DNA from: Bacillus sonorensis NBRC 101234 = KCTC 13918
GTDB lineage: Bacteria; Bacillota; Bacilli; Bacillales; Bacillaceae
NCBI RefSeq assembly: GCF_001592005.1
Contig: NZ_BCVZ01000001.1
Coordinates: 62,001-126,000 of the forward strand
Direction of reading: 5' to 3'
Length of the DNA: 64,000 nucleotides
Numbering within the stretch: position 1 is the stretch's first letter; every line of letters starts with the position of its first letter. Below are positions 26,632-35,970 of the stretch, in pieces. A program made the position numbers and the translations under genes. The notes beneath the pieces are model-generated. The model saw only the letters and a program-made list of their open reading frames with translations. It did not search any database and was not told the origin of the DNA.

Positions 26632-27164
26632 TCCTGCTTTATTTGTTTTGGGCTTTTTTCATCGCAAATCTGCTGGGCTACGGCGGCGGTCCGGCGTCGA
26701 TTCCCCTTAATTTTGAAGAAGTTGTTCACCATTTTCACTGGCTTTCAAAAGATGAATTTTCCAACATGCTGGCGCTTGCGAACGCTTTGCCTGGACCGAT
26801 CGCCACAAAAATCGCCTCATATGTCGGATATAGTGTGTTTGGGTGGCCCGGTGCGGTCGTCGCTCTCATTGCGACCACACTGCCTTCTGCCGTCGTGCTC
26901 ATTTTATTGCTCAAGTTGATCAGACGTTTCCGCAAGTCGCAGGCCATAAAAGGAATGACACTGGCCGTCCAGCCCGTAATCGCCGTTATGATGCTGCTCT
27001 TGACATGGGAAATCGGCGGTGATGCAGTTCATTCCATTGGATTTATACAAACATCGGCCATCGCGTTGGTAGCATTGGTGGGATTGACAAAATTCCGCAT
27101 CCACCCGGCGGTTATCATCGCCGCAGCGTTCGCATACGGCGGCATTGTCATCCCCCTGCTCTAA
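26628..27164 (+). CDS. ywrA: Chromate transporter half YwrA (CHR family)
   Basis: 178-residue CHR-family membrane protein, paralogous to YwrB, with YGGGPASIPLNFEEVV, LALANALPGPIATKIASYVG and a hydrophobic C-terminus. Translationally coupled to ywrB. Ends seven bases from the stop of the convergent ugd gene with no visible terminator between them, so the two transcripts may overlap. Confidence 0.9.
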   Translation: MILLYLFWAFFIANLLGYGGGPASIPLNFEEVVHHFHWLSKDEFSNMLALANALPGPIATKIASYVGYSVFGWPGAVVALIATTLPSAVVLILLLKLIRRFRKSQAIKGMTLAVQPVIAVMMLLLTWEIGGDAVHSIGFIQTSAIALVALVGLTKFRIHPAVIIAAAFAYGGIVIPLL

Positions 27165-27171
27165 AGCGGCG

Positions 27172-28488
27172 CTACATCGGGACGGGAACAATCTGCCGCC
27201 TTCCGATGGAATGGTATTCAATACCTGCTTCAACAGCTTCCTGCAATTCATGGCAGTTCCTCCCGTCAAACACGACCGGGTCATTCATCAGCTTTCTGTA
27301 GGCTGCCAAAGGGAAAGCTTTAATGTCTTCCCAATCTGTTAAAATCATCACCGCGTCAGCATCCTTTACAGCATCTTCAATCGTCTGCGCATATTGCACA
27401 TTTTTATTTAATACCTGTTTTGCATGTTCGGTCGCAACAGGGTCGAACGCTTTAATCTTCGCACCCTTGCCGGCCAATGTTTCGGCAATGACGATTGACG
27501 GGGCTTCCCTCATATCATCGGTATCCGGCTTAAAAGACAGGCCGAGCAGAGAAATCACCTTGTTTTGTAAACCGCCGAGCCGGCTTTCCGCTTTTTCGAC
27601 CAACAGGGTCTGCTGCTCATTATTTACTTTAATCACTGATTTCAGCAATTCGAAATCATGCTCTACATGGCCGGCAATTTGGACGAGTGCGTTCGTATCT
27701 TTTGGAAAGCATGAGCCGCCGTAGCCGATGCCGGCTCTTAAAAACTGATGGCCGATTCTTTTATCCTGCCCCATTCCGTATGCGACAGACTCAATATCCG
27801 CACCGACTTTCTCGCAAATATTTGAGATTTCATTTATAAAACTGATTTTCGTGGCCAGAAATGCATTTGATGCGTATTTGATCATCTCTGCGCTTCTGAT
27901 ATCGGTTTTCATAATAGGAATGCCAAATGGCGCAAAGACCTGTTCAAGCGTGTCAGCCGTTTGTTCATCTTCGGCTCCGATTACGATCCTGTCGCCGTGA
28001 AACGTATCATAAATGGCTGAACCCTCCCGTAAAAATTCGGGATTGGACGCAGCCGATATGTGAATGGGATGCGTTAGATGATGTTCGATGAGCTTCAAAA
28101 TCCGTTCACTTGTGCCGACCGGAACAGTGCTTTTCGTCACGACAAGACAATCGCGCTTCACATGGCGTCCGATCATTTCCGCCGCATGTTCAATATACCG
28201 GAGGTCTGACCAGCCGTTTTCCTTTTGCGGTGTACCAACAGCGATAAATATGATATCAGCCCCTGAAATGCCTGTTTCAAAACTGGTGTCAAACGCCAGC
28301 CTGCGACGGTCAAGGTTGCTCCGGACCATGTCTTCGAGTCCGGGCTCATAAATCGGCGACACCCCTTTTTTCAACATAGCGATCTTTTTTTGATCAATAT
28401 CAATGCATGTGACATGATGGCCGATTTCCGACAGACAGACGCCCGTCACAAGACCGACATACCCGGTGCCAACAATGGAAATCTTCAT
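27172..28488 (-). CDS. ywqF: UDP-glucose 6-dehydrogenase (YwqF)
   Basis: Oxidises UDP-glucose to UDP-glucuronate, a precursor for teichuronic acid and other surface polymers. 438 residues. NAD-binding GTGYVGLVTG at the N-terminus, catalytic cysteine in GYGGSCFPKDT, C-terminal LSFKPDTDDMREAP. ATG 28488 follows GAGGAGGAG. In B. subtilis the orthologue is the last gene of tkmA-ptkA-ptpZ-ywqF and is activated by tyrosine phosphorylation by PtkA. That kinase gene is absent from this operon. Confidence 0.94.
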   Translation of the reverse strand: MKISIVGTGYVGLVTGVCLSEIGHHVTCIDIDQKKIAMLKKGVSPIYEPGLEDMVRSNLDRRRLAFDTSFETGISGADIIFIAVGTPQKENGWSDLRYIEHAAEMIGRHVKRDCLVVTKSTVPVGTSERILKLIEHHLTHPIHISAASNPEFLREGSAIYDTFHGDRIVIGAEDEQTADTLEQVFAPFGIPIMKTDIRSAEMIKYASNAFLATKISFINEISNICEKVGADIESVAYGMGQDKRIGHQFLRAGIGYGGSCFPKDTNALVQIAGHVEHDFELLKSVIKVNNEQQTLLVEKAESRLGGLQNKVISLLGLSFKPDTDDMREAPSIVIAETLAGKGAKIKAFDPVATEHAKQVLNKNVQYAQTIEDAVKDADAVMILTDWEDIKAFPLAAYRKLMNDPVVFDGRNCHELQEAVEAGIEYHSIGRRQIVPVPM

Positions 28489-28541
28489 GCTGCTCCTCCT
28501 CTGACTGAATAAATGCCGGCTTGCGGAGCATCCTGGCTTTT

Positions 28542-29294
28542 TTACAGCAGGCCCAACAGCTTTTTCCTTTTGAGCGGAAGCGGGGGTTTTTTAGGTATAT
28601 CCCGGTTTTTTAAGAGAAGCCCGGCATTTTCTATAAACATACTCAAAAGATCAGGGCCGTATTCGTTTTCCAATTCATCAAAAAGGAAGGAACGGGTGGT
28701 CAGATTGTGCGCATCTGAGGCGATAAAGTGGACGAGATCGGCTTCGATGAAGCGGCGGGCCAGCTTTTTGATATTTCTCCCAAACCTCCCGGCAAGACTT
28801 GAACATGTGACCTGGACATATGCCCCATTTTTGACAAGCCGGTATAAAAGATTGGGATTTTCCATGATTTCCATATTTCGCTCGGGATGTGCAATCACCG
28901 GAATAAACCCGTTCAACTGAATATCGAACAGCAGCTTTTCCGCATAGCGGGGAACATGGTGGTAAGGAAGCTCGATCAGGACATATTTCGTATTGGAGAG
29001 GCTGAGGAGCCTTCCCCGCACAAGGTCATCTTTTAATTCGCCGTATAAGCGGATTTCCTGACCTGGCAGAATGTTCAGCGGAATGTTTTCCTGCTTGAGT
29101 CTGGCCTTCAACGCCGATACGCCGGCAAGTATCTCCTCTTCTTCATGCTCGCATATGCCGGCTCTGTGATGCGGGGTGGCGATAATCGTGTGGACTCCTT
29201 GGGAAACGGCTTTTTTAGCCATTTCGATGCTGTCATTCATACACCTTGCTCCGTCATCAAGCGCGGCAAGAATGTGACAGTGAATATCGATCAT
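28542..29294 (-). CDS. ptpZ: Protein-tyrosine phosphatase PtpZ (YwqE), PHP type
   Basis: Manganese-dependent phosphotyrosine phosphatase of the CpsB/CapC group in the PHP superfamily. Metal-binding motifs: IDIHCHIL at the N-terminus, ATPHHRAG, ELPYHHVPRY, PVIAHPERN and ASDAHN near the C-terminus. Start chosen at ATG 29294, following GGGAGGTC; 250 residues. It removes phosphate from the targets of the BY-kinase PtkA in B. subtilis, but no kinase is encoded between it and tkmA here. Confidence 0.92.
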   Translation of the reverse strand: MIDIHCHILAALDDGARCMNDSIEMAKKAVSQGVHTIIATPHHRAGICEHEEEEILAGVSALKARLKQENIPLNILPGQEIRLYGELKDDLVRGRLLSLSNTKYVLIELPYHHVPRYAEKLLFDIQLNGFIPVIAHPERNMEIMENPNLLYRLVKNGAYVQVTCSSLAGRFGRNIKKLARRFIEADLVHFIASDAHNLTTRSFLFDELENEYGPDLLSMFIENAGLLLKNRDIPKKPPLPLKRKKLLGLL

Positions 29295-29318
29295 AACCGG
29301 ACCTCCCATATTGTTCGC

Positions 29319-30044
29319 TTAAAACGACTGATCCTTCCCGATGACCCCGTTCACCAGCCTGACGGCTTGTCCTTTTTTTGGTTTCGTGTATAAAACATTC
29401 CCCAGGATGGGAAGCTCCAGCCCATTTTCAATGTCTTCCTCGTTTTTGACCGTGCTGTTTAAAAGCTCAAGAAGAAAAGCGAGACCCGCTCCGAGCAGCA
29501 GTCCAAACATCGTGAAGACAGCCATGTTAAACATTTTGTTGGGACTGACCGGCGCAGGAGAATCATATGGCACGGCTTTTGCCACAATGCTGATTTCAGC
29601 TTTATCGTTCATAATATCTTGGATGTCTCTCTGAAAAACGGAGGCGACTGTATTTGCGATTGCGGCGGCTTTTGAATAATCCTTGTCCGTCGCGGAAATA
29701 CTGACAATCTGCGACTCATTTTCGCTGGCAACGGTAATTTTTTTCTTTAGTTCTTCCGTCGTTTCCTGAAGGTTGAGATCATCCTTCACTTTATTTAAAA
29801 TAACTGGGCTTTTCATGATCACATTATAAGTGTTGATGAGTTCAAGATTAGTCTGAATGTCGGTAAAGTTTGAGGTTTGGCGGCCATTGATGAGGATTTG
29901 GACAGATGCCTGGTAAACCGGTGTGAGCAAAAAATAATTAACGGCGGCGGTTGATGCAGCTGCCGTCATCGTAATTAGAATGATGAGAGCGCATCTTTTT
30001 TTCAAAACGAAGAACATATCTTTAAAGCCGAGCTTGTCTCGCAT
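29319..30044 (-). CDS. tkmA: Wzz-type kinase modulator TkmA (YwqC)
   Basis: Membrane protein of 241 residues with a Wzz domain: helix at about residues 19-38, an exterior region with QASVQILINGRQ, a proline-rich segment PAPVSPNKMFN, and a second helix near 170-190. The C-terminal tail (GNVLYTKPKKG, ending DQSF) normally docks and activates the kinase PtkA. No Walker motif is present, so it is not a fused kinase. First gene of a three-gene operon with ptpZ and ywqF; the stop is 24 bases before ptpZ. Confidence 0.9.
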   Translation of the reverse strand: MRDKLGFKDMFFVLKKRCALIILITMTAAASTAAVNYFLLTPVYQASVQILINGRQTSNFTDIQTNLELINTYNVIMKSPVILNKVKDDLNLQETTEELKKKITVASENESQIVSISATDKDYSKAAAIANTVASVFQRDIQDIMNDKAEISIVAKAVPYDSPAPVSPNKMFNMAVFTMFGLLLGAGLAFLLELLNSTVKNEEDIENGLELPILGNVLYTKPKKGQAVRLVNGVIGKDQSF

Positions 30045-30232
30045 AAGAGCCCCCCTTAGGCGAAGTATTTATTTAAATTTTCAGCAAATTTCCATCGTTA
30101 CCTTAATTATACATATTTATTACACAACGGGAAGAAATGAATCATGACAAATAGCGGGAGATTCCGGGAAAACGGGGTCTTTATATGGTAGTAACTATCG
30201 ATTTTTGCAGGAACAGGGCTTTTTTTGCTGAA

Positions 30233-30266
30233 CGAAAAAAAGCCGCAAAACGAGTTCGCAGCTTTT
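30233..30266 (-). terminator. Terminator of the 47-residue peptide gene
   Basis: On the minus strand an imperfect stem, AAGCTGCGAA with TTGCGGCTT, is followed by TTTTTTT directly downstream of the stop codon. Confidence 0.6.
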
Positions 30267-30410
30267 TTACGTTGTATAACCATTTTTAATATGAATTATC
30301 AGATCTTCAAGCAATTCTTTTGTCGTAATATCATGCGACTTTTCGCCAATGTCGTAAGCATGCATAAGAATTTTCAAAAATTCTTCCTGATTCAATTCCT
30401 TATCATCCAT
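30267..30410 (-). CDS. Acidic 47-residue peptide, unknown function
   Basis: ATG (CAT at 30408-30410) follows an AAAGGAAAAGGA stretch and runs 47 codons. The product is helical and charged: MDDKELNQEEFLKILMHAYD, then IGEKSHDITTKELLEDLIIH and IKNGYTT. It looks like a compact helix-loop-helix with regular Leu/Ile spacing, and lacks a membrane segment. The stop abuts a terminator, which supports a real gene. It lies between tkmA and the divergent ywqB. I do not recognise the family; a small regulator or adaptor is a guess from size only. Confidence 0.65.
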   Translation of the reverse strand: MDDKELNQEEFLKILMHAYDIGEKSHDITTKELLEDLIIHIKNGYTT

Positions 30411-30628
30411 ATCCTTTTCCTTTCAGCTTCCAAAGAATTCATAATTTTTTTGCGTTATATTTCAGATTATATGATGTTCATTAACGATTTGCCATAGTCT
30501 AATACATTATTCGACAGCTGTCCGTTTTTATGTCCTATTCCCGAGAAAATCTTTTTTGCACGAATCAATTGAGCTATAATAGAGAGATTGGAAACTTTTT
30601 AAAAGTGATTCGGTTAGGAGCGATAGAC

Positions 30629-32227
30629 ATGCTTCAGGAAATGATCTCAAAAACGGTTGTAATGGAGGCGGCTGAGCAGTTTAAGCATGTGCTGCCGTGC
30701 AATGATGAAAATATTCAGCTGATGAAAAAAGCTCTTATATTATACAGACAGGATTCAGTCTATCGGGTAAAAGCGCTTGACGGGCAGACAGCCTCCGCTT
30801 ATGTCCAGGACGTTGTACCAGTGAAAGTCACCATTGATCTGTCCGCTGTCACAAAAAGCAGCTGTTCGTGCCCGTCGAAAAAAATCTGCCGCCACGTCCT
30901 TGCCGTTTACTTATATTTATATGCACAATATGAACGATTGGGAACATTTACGGAATATTGGAAAGAACAGCGGCAATCCCTTGATCGGCAGTTGCTGGTC
31001 AATCAGCTTCGGCGCAAACCCGATGAAGGTGTGCAGACGCTTGAAGGCTGGGTCCGCTTTTTCAAGTCGGAATTCAGCCTTTGGGAACAGCAGACGCCTA
31101 AAGGCCAGCAAACGATGCAATATCTTTATTATGGGTATTATTCAGCCCTAAAAAAACGGACGCCAACCGAACCTGAGCTGAAAAAAATCTACCAGATCCA
31201 TGCCGCTCTTGCGACATGGCTTGCCATGCACACACTGATTGAAAAAGGGCGCATCGATCCGGAAAAAGACTTTTATTCACTGAATCCCTATGTCGAACAG
31301 CTGATGGATACGATTTACGGTTCAATAGATGAGCTGAAAACCTATGCGCTGTCATTTGCGCTTGATCCATTTTTAGAAAAAACGCCCGGCGTCGTTCGTG
31401 AGCTGCTGCTCAAAGAAGACATATTTCAATATGAAAGACTCCGGGTATTCGGAGAGATTTGGAGCGCTCTTCTCGCCCGTCCGAAATGGCTCAAGGAGGA
31501 GCTTGATGTTTTACAGCAATTGAACGGCTCCCCGGAAATTCAATTCGGCCGGCTCCACCTCGAATTCCTGTTAAAAAACGACGACGTGATGTTTGAACAA
31601 GCCGACACTTTTTCTCCCGACATTCTGCCTTATATGTTTCAATGGCTCGGGATCATGACGGCGAAAAAGGATTGGAAACGCCTTAAAAAATGGTATGAGC
31701 ACCTTGAACCTCTTGTGGAAGGCTTCTGCAAGCTTGATAAACCGTACCGGGACATCCGGGATGTATTGAGCGAATTCTTCCTGTTTCTCGGCGATTACAG
31801 TAAAAACGCAAATGATGAGCATTTATATGAAAGGTATTGCAAAAAATGCCTGCCGTACACCTTTACGGAATACAGCCATTTTCTTTATAGCCGGAAGCGA
31901 TTTATAGAATGGATGGAGATCCACAGCCTTGTCGGCTTTACAATCGCCGAGATCGGGCAGAATGCCTTGAAGGACATCGCCGCAGAGGCGCCCGAAGCGC
32001 TGCTCCCTTCTTATCACAGAGAAATTTCGGAGCTGATTGAACAGCGGAACCGCAGCGCATACAATGAAGCCGTCAGCTACTTAAAAAAGCTGCGCACTTT
32101 CTATAGAAAGCTGAAAAAACAAGATGTCTGGAAGCGGTACATGGAACAGCTTACGGCCCGCCACAAAAGGCTGCGTGCGTTCCAGGAGGAGCTAAAGAAA
32201 GGAAAGTTGATCGATGGCGAGTCTTAA
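30629..32227 (+). CDS. ywqB: SWIM zinc-finger protein YwqB
   Basis: 532-residue protein with an N-terminal SWIM zinc finger, Cys79-x-Cys81-x5-Cys87-x-His89 (CSCPSKKICRHV), and a long helical remainder of unknown role. Start ATG 30629 follows GGAG at eight bases; the frame extends further upstream without a ribosome site. It overlaps the start of the Snf2 helicase ywqA by 14 bases. The pairing of a SWIM protein with a Snf2 ATPase is conserved in Bacillus and suggests a joint role in DNA or chromatin-like transactions, so far undefined. Confidence 0.88.
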   Translation: MLQEMISKTVVMEAAEQFKHVLPCNDENIQLMKKALILYRQDSVYRVKALDGQTASAYVQDVVPVKVTIDLSAVTKSSCSCPSKKICRHVLAVYLYLYAQYERLGTFTEYWKEQRQSLDRQLLVNQLRRKPDEGVQTLEGWVRFFKSEFSLWEQQTPKGQQTMQYLYYGYYSALKKRTPTEPELKKIYQIHAALATWLAMHTLIEKGRIDPEKDFYSLNPYVEQLMDTIYGSIDELKTYALSFALDPFLEKTPGVVRELLLKEDIFQYERLRVFGEIWSALLARPKWLKEELDVLQQLNGSPEIQFGRLHLEFLLKNDDVMFEQADTFSPDILPYMFQWLGIMTAKKDWKRLKKWYEHLEPLVEGFCKLDKPYRDIRDVLSEFFLFLGDYSKNANDEHLYERYCKKCLPYTFTEYSHFLYSRKRFIEWMEIHSLVGFTIAEIGQNALKDIAAEAPEALLPSYHREISELIEQRNRSAYNEAVSYLKKLRTFYRKLKKQDVWKRYMEQLTARHKRLRAFQEELKKGKLIDGES

Positions 32228-34979
32228 AGAAATCGTGATACACGTCGAACAATCGGAAGACTATACATTCATTTTATCCTGCTATGACACGGATGATCAG
32301 CCGCTGACGCGGAGCCAAATGGAAAGGCATCTTTTCCAATGGCACGAATCATCCTTTTACGGCACTTTTCTTGAGGATGCAGGATTGGAAAAACCGGCCG
32401 TGCTTTTGTCTCCCTGGATGGCTGTCGAATTTCTTGGCAAAAACTCGTTTAATTCTTTCAGCGACATTTTGCTGACTGAGGAAACAGAACCGTTGATGAA
32501 AACAGCTTCAACGATTTATGAGTTTATTGCGGATCAAGATTTCCTGCCCGATTATGATGCATGGAAGCAAGGAAAGCTGTGCTGGAAGGACAAAGAAGGC
32601 CTTTTGGAAGGCTTTACGGCGAAGTGGTTTTCCAGTGCAGTCGATGACTATATCGATTACAACGATGCACTGAGGGCAAAATGGGAGGCGATCGTTGAAC
32701 ATTCTCCGGCCATTACTTCATTTAAAGGACATTTTCTCGATGAAGATGATTTTCTTGAAACGATCGGCTGGCTCGAGAATCCAGTGCCGTTTACCGTCGG
32801 CCTCAGGTTAAACGAGCCCGACTTTGACGGTGATGATTGGAAAATTGAATTGTTTTTACGCGATAAAAAAAGCGGGGAAATCCAGTTTTTCGACGGTTTG
32901 AAAGGATTAAAAGCATCGTGGCGCGCGTACGCCGATAAACTCGCCCGCGAACAGGACCGGTTCCGCCAAATCGTTCCATGGCTGACGATCGAGTCGGGCA
33001 CGACCCTGCTGTCAGAAGAAGAAGCCTGGATCTTCCTGTCTGAAGCAAGCGAAACACTCGTCAGCATGGGGATCGAAATCCTGCTGCCATCCTGGTGGCA
33101 GATTGTTAAAGACAGCAACATGCTGCTGAAAGCGAAAGTTTCTTCAGCACCAAGGGGCGAATCTTTCGTCGGAATGAACGCTCTGATGGATTTCAACTGG
33201 CGGTTTGCGACAAATGGAATCGAACTGACAGAAGAAGAGTTTCATCAGCTTGTCGCAAATAAAAGGCGGCTCGTTAATATCCGCGGACAATGGATCAAAA
33301 TCGATCCGAATTTTATTAAACAAATGAAAAAGCTGATGGAACGCGCCGAAACTGAAGGGCTTCACATGTCAGACATCCTCGCGCGGGAGCTGACAGACCG
33401 AAGCGGAGAGCATAAAGAAGACGACCTGCTCGATACCTCCGCTTTCAGCGAAGTGCAGTTTGAATTGTCATACCAGCTGAAAAACATGATCCGAAAGCTG
33501 AACGACAGACATGAGCTCCCATCATACCCAGTTAGCAAATACTTTAAGGGCACGCTCAGAGCCTATCAGGAAGACGGACTGAACTGGCTCCTCTTCCTCC
33601 GAAAATGCGGATTTGGCACCTGCCTCGCAGATGATATGGGGCTCGGGAAAACCATCCAGATGATCGCGTATTTCGCCTATTTAAAAGAAAAAGGACAAAA
33701 AACGCCATCCCTGATCATTGCACCGACTTCGGTGCTCGGGAACTGGCAGCGCGAGCTTCAGGCATTCGCCCCCGGTGTATCGGCGGCGCTCCATTACGGT
33801 CCAAAACGGCCGAGAGGAGAAGCATTTCAGAAAGAGTACAAAGATGCGGACATTGTGTTAACCTCCTACGGCCTCGCGCATTCCGATTTTGACGATCTGA
33901 CAAGTGTAATGTGGAACTGCATCTGCCTTGATGAAGCGCAAAATATTAAAAACGCGCATACAAAGCAGTCCCGCTCTATCAGAAAGCTGAAAGGCCTTCA
34001 CCATATCGCGCTCAGCGGAACGCCGATGGAAAACCGGCTCACAGAGCTGTGGTCGATTTATGATTTTATGAATAAAGGCTATCTCGGAAGCCTGGGCAGC
34101 TTTCATAAGCGCTTTGTCCTGCCGATTGAAAAAGACCGTGATGAAAAGCGGATTGAACAGCTTCAACAGCTGATTAAGCCGTTTTTGCTGAGACGAACGA
34201 AACAGGATCAGGAAGTCGCCCTCAATCTTCCCGAAAAACAGGAGGAAAAAGAATTCATCCCGCTTTCGGCAGAACAGGCATCCTTATATGAGCAGCTTGT
34301 AAAGGATACATTTGAACACATGACAACTCTCGCCGGAATGCAGAGAAAAGCATTGATACTCAGCATGCTCGGCAAATTAAAGCAAATCTGCGACCATCCG
34401 GCCCTCTACTTAAAAGAGTTTGAAACAGAGCTTCTGAACGGCAGATCCGTTAAGCTGGAAAAACTGCTTGAGCTGATGCAAACGATTCGCAGCCGGCAGG
34501 AAAGCTGTCTGATTTTCACCCAGTATATTGGAATGGGTGAAATGATGAAGCGGCTGCTTGAAACGTCATTTGACGAACCTGTCAAGTTTTTGAATGGAAG
34601 CTTACCGAAACTGGAAAGGGACAAAATCGTGGAGCAATTTCAAAACAAAGAATTTCCGATTCTGATCCTATCCTTAAAAGCGGGTGGAACGGGTTTAAAC
34701 CTGACAGCCGCCAATCATGTCATCCATTATGACAGATGGTGGAATCCGGCTGTCGAAAACCAGGCGACAGACCGCGCCTACCGGATCGGCCAAAAACGGT
34801 TTGTGCATGTCCACAAGCTCATTACCACCGGAACAATTGAAGAAAAAATCGATCAAATGCTCGAATCAAAGCAATCGCTCAATGACCAGATCATTCAAAG
34901 CGAGAACTGGATTACCGAGCTTTCTGAAGAAGAACTTGAAGAGCTGTTTACATTAAGCACAGCCGCTATTTCGGGATGA
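32214..34979 (+). CDS. ywqA: Snf2/RapA-family helicase-like ATPase YwqA
   Basis: 921 residues. The N-terminal half is a bacterial SNF2-associated domain. The C-terminal half is a two-lobed ATPase: Walker A DDMGLGKT near residue 475, SLIIAPTSVLGNW, box II DEAQ near 572, SGTPMENR, then the second lobe with FTQY, LSLKAGGTGLNL and DRAYRIGQ. These identify a Swi2/Snf2 translocase that moves on double-stranded DNA rather than a true unwinding helicase. ATG 32214 lies inside the end of ywqB, after GAAAGGAAAG, so it is coupled to that gene. Function unknown; nucleic-acid remodelling or repair is the family role. Confidence 0.92.
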   Translation: MASLKEIVIHVEQSEDYTFILSCYDTDDQPLTRSQMERHLFQWHESSFYGTFLEDAGLEKPAVLLSPWMAVEFLGKNSFNSFSDILLTEETEPLMKTASTIYEFIADQDFLPDYDAWKQGKLCWKDKEGLLEGFTAKWFSSAVDDYIDYNDALRAKWEAIVEHSPAITSFKGHFLDEDDFLETIGWLENPVPFTVGLRLNEPDFDGDDWKIELFLRDKKSGEIQFFDGLKGLKASWRAYADKLAREQDRFRQIVPWLTIESGTTLLSEEEAWIFLSEASETLVSMGIEILLPSWWQIVKDSNMLLKAKVSSAPRGESFVGMNALMDFNWRFATNGIELTEEEFHQLVANKRRLVNIRGQWIKIDPNFIKQMKKLMERAETEGLHMSDILARELTDRSGEHKEDDLLDTSAFSEVQFELSYQLKNMIRKLNDRHELPSYPVSKYFKGTLRAYQEDGLNWLLFLRKCGFGTCLADDMGLGKTIQMIAYFAYLKEKGQKTPSLIIAPTSVLGNWQRELQAFAPGVSAALHYGPKRPRGEAFQKEYKDADIVLTSYGLAHSDFDDLTSVMWNCICLDEAQNIKNAHTKQSRSIRKLKGLHHIALSGTPMENRLTELWSIYDFMNKGYLGSLGSFHKRFVLPIEKDRDEKRIEQLQQLIKPFLLRRTKQDQEVALNLPEKQEEKEFIPLSAEQASLYEQLVKDTFEHMTTLAGMQRKALILSMLGKLKQICDHPALYLKEFETELLNGRSVKLEKLLELMQTIRSRQESCLIFTQYIGMGEMMKRLLETSFDEPVKFLNGSLPKLERDKIVEQFQNKEFPILILSLKAGGTGLNLTAANHVIHYDRWWNPAVENQATDRAYRIGQKRFVHVHKLITTGTIEEKIDQMLESKQSLNDQIIQSENWITELSEEELEELFTLSTAAISG

Positions 34980-34987
34980 TGCCAAAG

Positions 34988-35021
34988 CAGCCGCCGTTCA
35001 GGCGGCTGTTTTTTATTTTTT
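34988..35021 (+). terminator. Terminator of ywqBA
   Basis: CAGCCGCC (34988-34995) and GGCGGCTG (35001-35008) around GTTCA, followed by TTTTTTATTTTTT. Confidence 0.92.
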
Positions 35022-35216
35022 CTAAAGTCGTGGGTCTCCACCTCGTTTCAATACCGCATGTTTTATCATTTTTCAGCTGAGCCTTTACACGTTTCCCTTT
35101 TCAATATTGACATTTTTTTTAATATTTTAAATATTTTTTGAAGAATTTTACCATTAATTATATAATTATCATGAAATTATTAACTTCCTTAACTTAAAAC
35201 TTTGGCATTTCGATTT

Positions 35217-35228
35217 AAGGAGGTGATA
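35217..35228 (+). promoter_or_regulatory. Orphan, near-perfect Shine-Dalgarno sequence in the ureA leader
   Basis: AAGGAGGTGATA is an almost complete complement of the 16S rRNA 3' end, 54 bases before ureA, which has its own site (GGAGGAG). No normally spaced start codon follows; TTG at about 35238 would give a leader of some 20 codons overlapping ureA in another frame. It may be a leader-peptide or standby ribosome site. Confidence 0.35.
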
Positions 35229-35281
35229 CCGGGAAACCTTGTTCATTTCTTTTTATATCAAGCAAAAAAGGAGGAGAAAGG

Positions 35282-35599
35282 ATGAAATTGACACCGGTTG
35301 AACAAGAAAAGCTTTTAATTTTTGCCGCGGGGGAGCTTGCAAAACAAAGAAAGGAACGGGGTGTGCTGCTGAATTATCCAGAGGCAGCAGCTTACTTGAC
35401 CTGTTTTATTATGGAAGGCGCACGCGAAGGAAAAAGTGTGGCTGAACTGATGGAAGCAGGCCGGCATGTCCTGACGGCAGACGACCTGATGGAAGGAGTT
35501 CCTGAAATGCTGGAAAGCATCCAGGTTGAAGCGACTTTTCCTGACGGCGTCAAACTTGTCACCATTCATCAGCCGATTGCACGGGAGGCGACAACATGA
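35282..35599 (+). CDS. ureA: Urease gamma subunit UreA
   Basis: Small structural subunit of the nickel enzyme urease, which splits urea to ammonia and carbon dioxide. 105 residues, exactly the family length, with [12 protein letters not shown] at the N-terminus and the conserved [10 protein letters not shown] and [10 protein letters not shown] segments. ATG 35282 follows AAGGAGGAGAAAGG. Start of a three-gene operon coupled to ureB by an ATGA overlap. Confidence 0.95.
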   Translation: MKLTPVEQEKLLIFAAGELAKQRKERGVLLNYPEAAAYLTCFIMEGAREGKSVAELMEAGRHVLTADDLMEGVPEMLESIQVEATFPDGVKLVTIHQPIAREATT

Positions 35600-35970
35600 A
35601 ACCTGGGGCTTATCAAATTGCTGATGGCATGATTTCAATAAACGAGGGACGGGCAACAAAAGAGATAAAAGTGAAAAATACAGGGACACGCTCTATTCAA
35701 ATAGGCTCCCATTTTCATTTTGCAGAAGCCAACCGGGCTTTGGCTTTTGACAGGGAAGCTAGCTTGGGGATGCGGCTGAATATTCCGTCCGGAACTTCAG
35801 TCCGGTTTGAGCCGGGGGAAGAAAAAACCGTTCAGCTTGTAGAACTCGTCGGACGGCGGACAGTCAGGGGATTAAACGGCATGACTGAAACATTTCTTGA
35901 TGAAAGAGGAAAAGAACAGGCGTTGAACCGTCTAAAAAGCGCCGGATGGATAGAGGGGGTTAAGCGGTGA
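35596..35970 (+). CDS. ureB: Urease beta subunit UreB
   Basis: 124-residue structural subunit with the family features [28 protein letters not shown], and the closing [18 protein letters not shown]. Overlaps both ureA (ATGA) and ureC (GTGA), so the three subunits should be made in balance. Confidence 0.95.
   Translation: MKPGAYQIADGMISINEGRATKEIKVKNTGTRSIQIGSHFHFAEANRALAFDREASLGMRLNIPSGTSVRFEPGEEKTVQLVELVGRRTVRGLNGMTETFLDERGKEQALNRLKSAGWIEGVKR

Noticed and set aside
30225-30497. 90-codon plus-strand frame opposite the 47-residue peptide gene
   Set aside because: The minus strand has a better start, a helical charged product and a terminator; the plus frame is its shadow.
35090-35216. GlnR/TnrA-type site before ureA
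   Set aside because: The AT-rich sequence has TGACA-like pieces but no proper TGTNAN-N5-NTNACA dyad.
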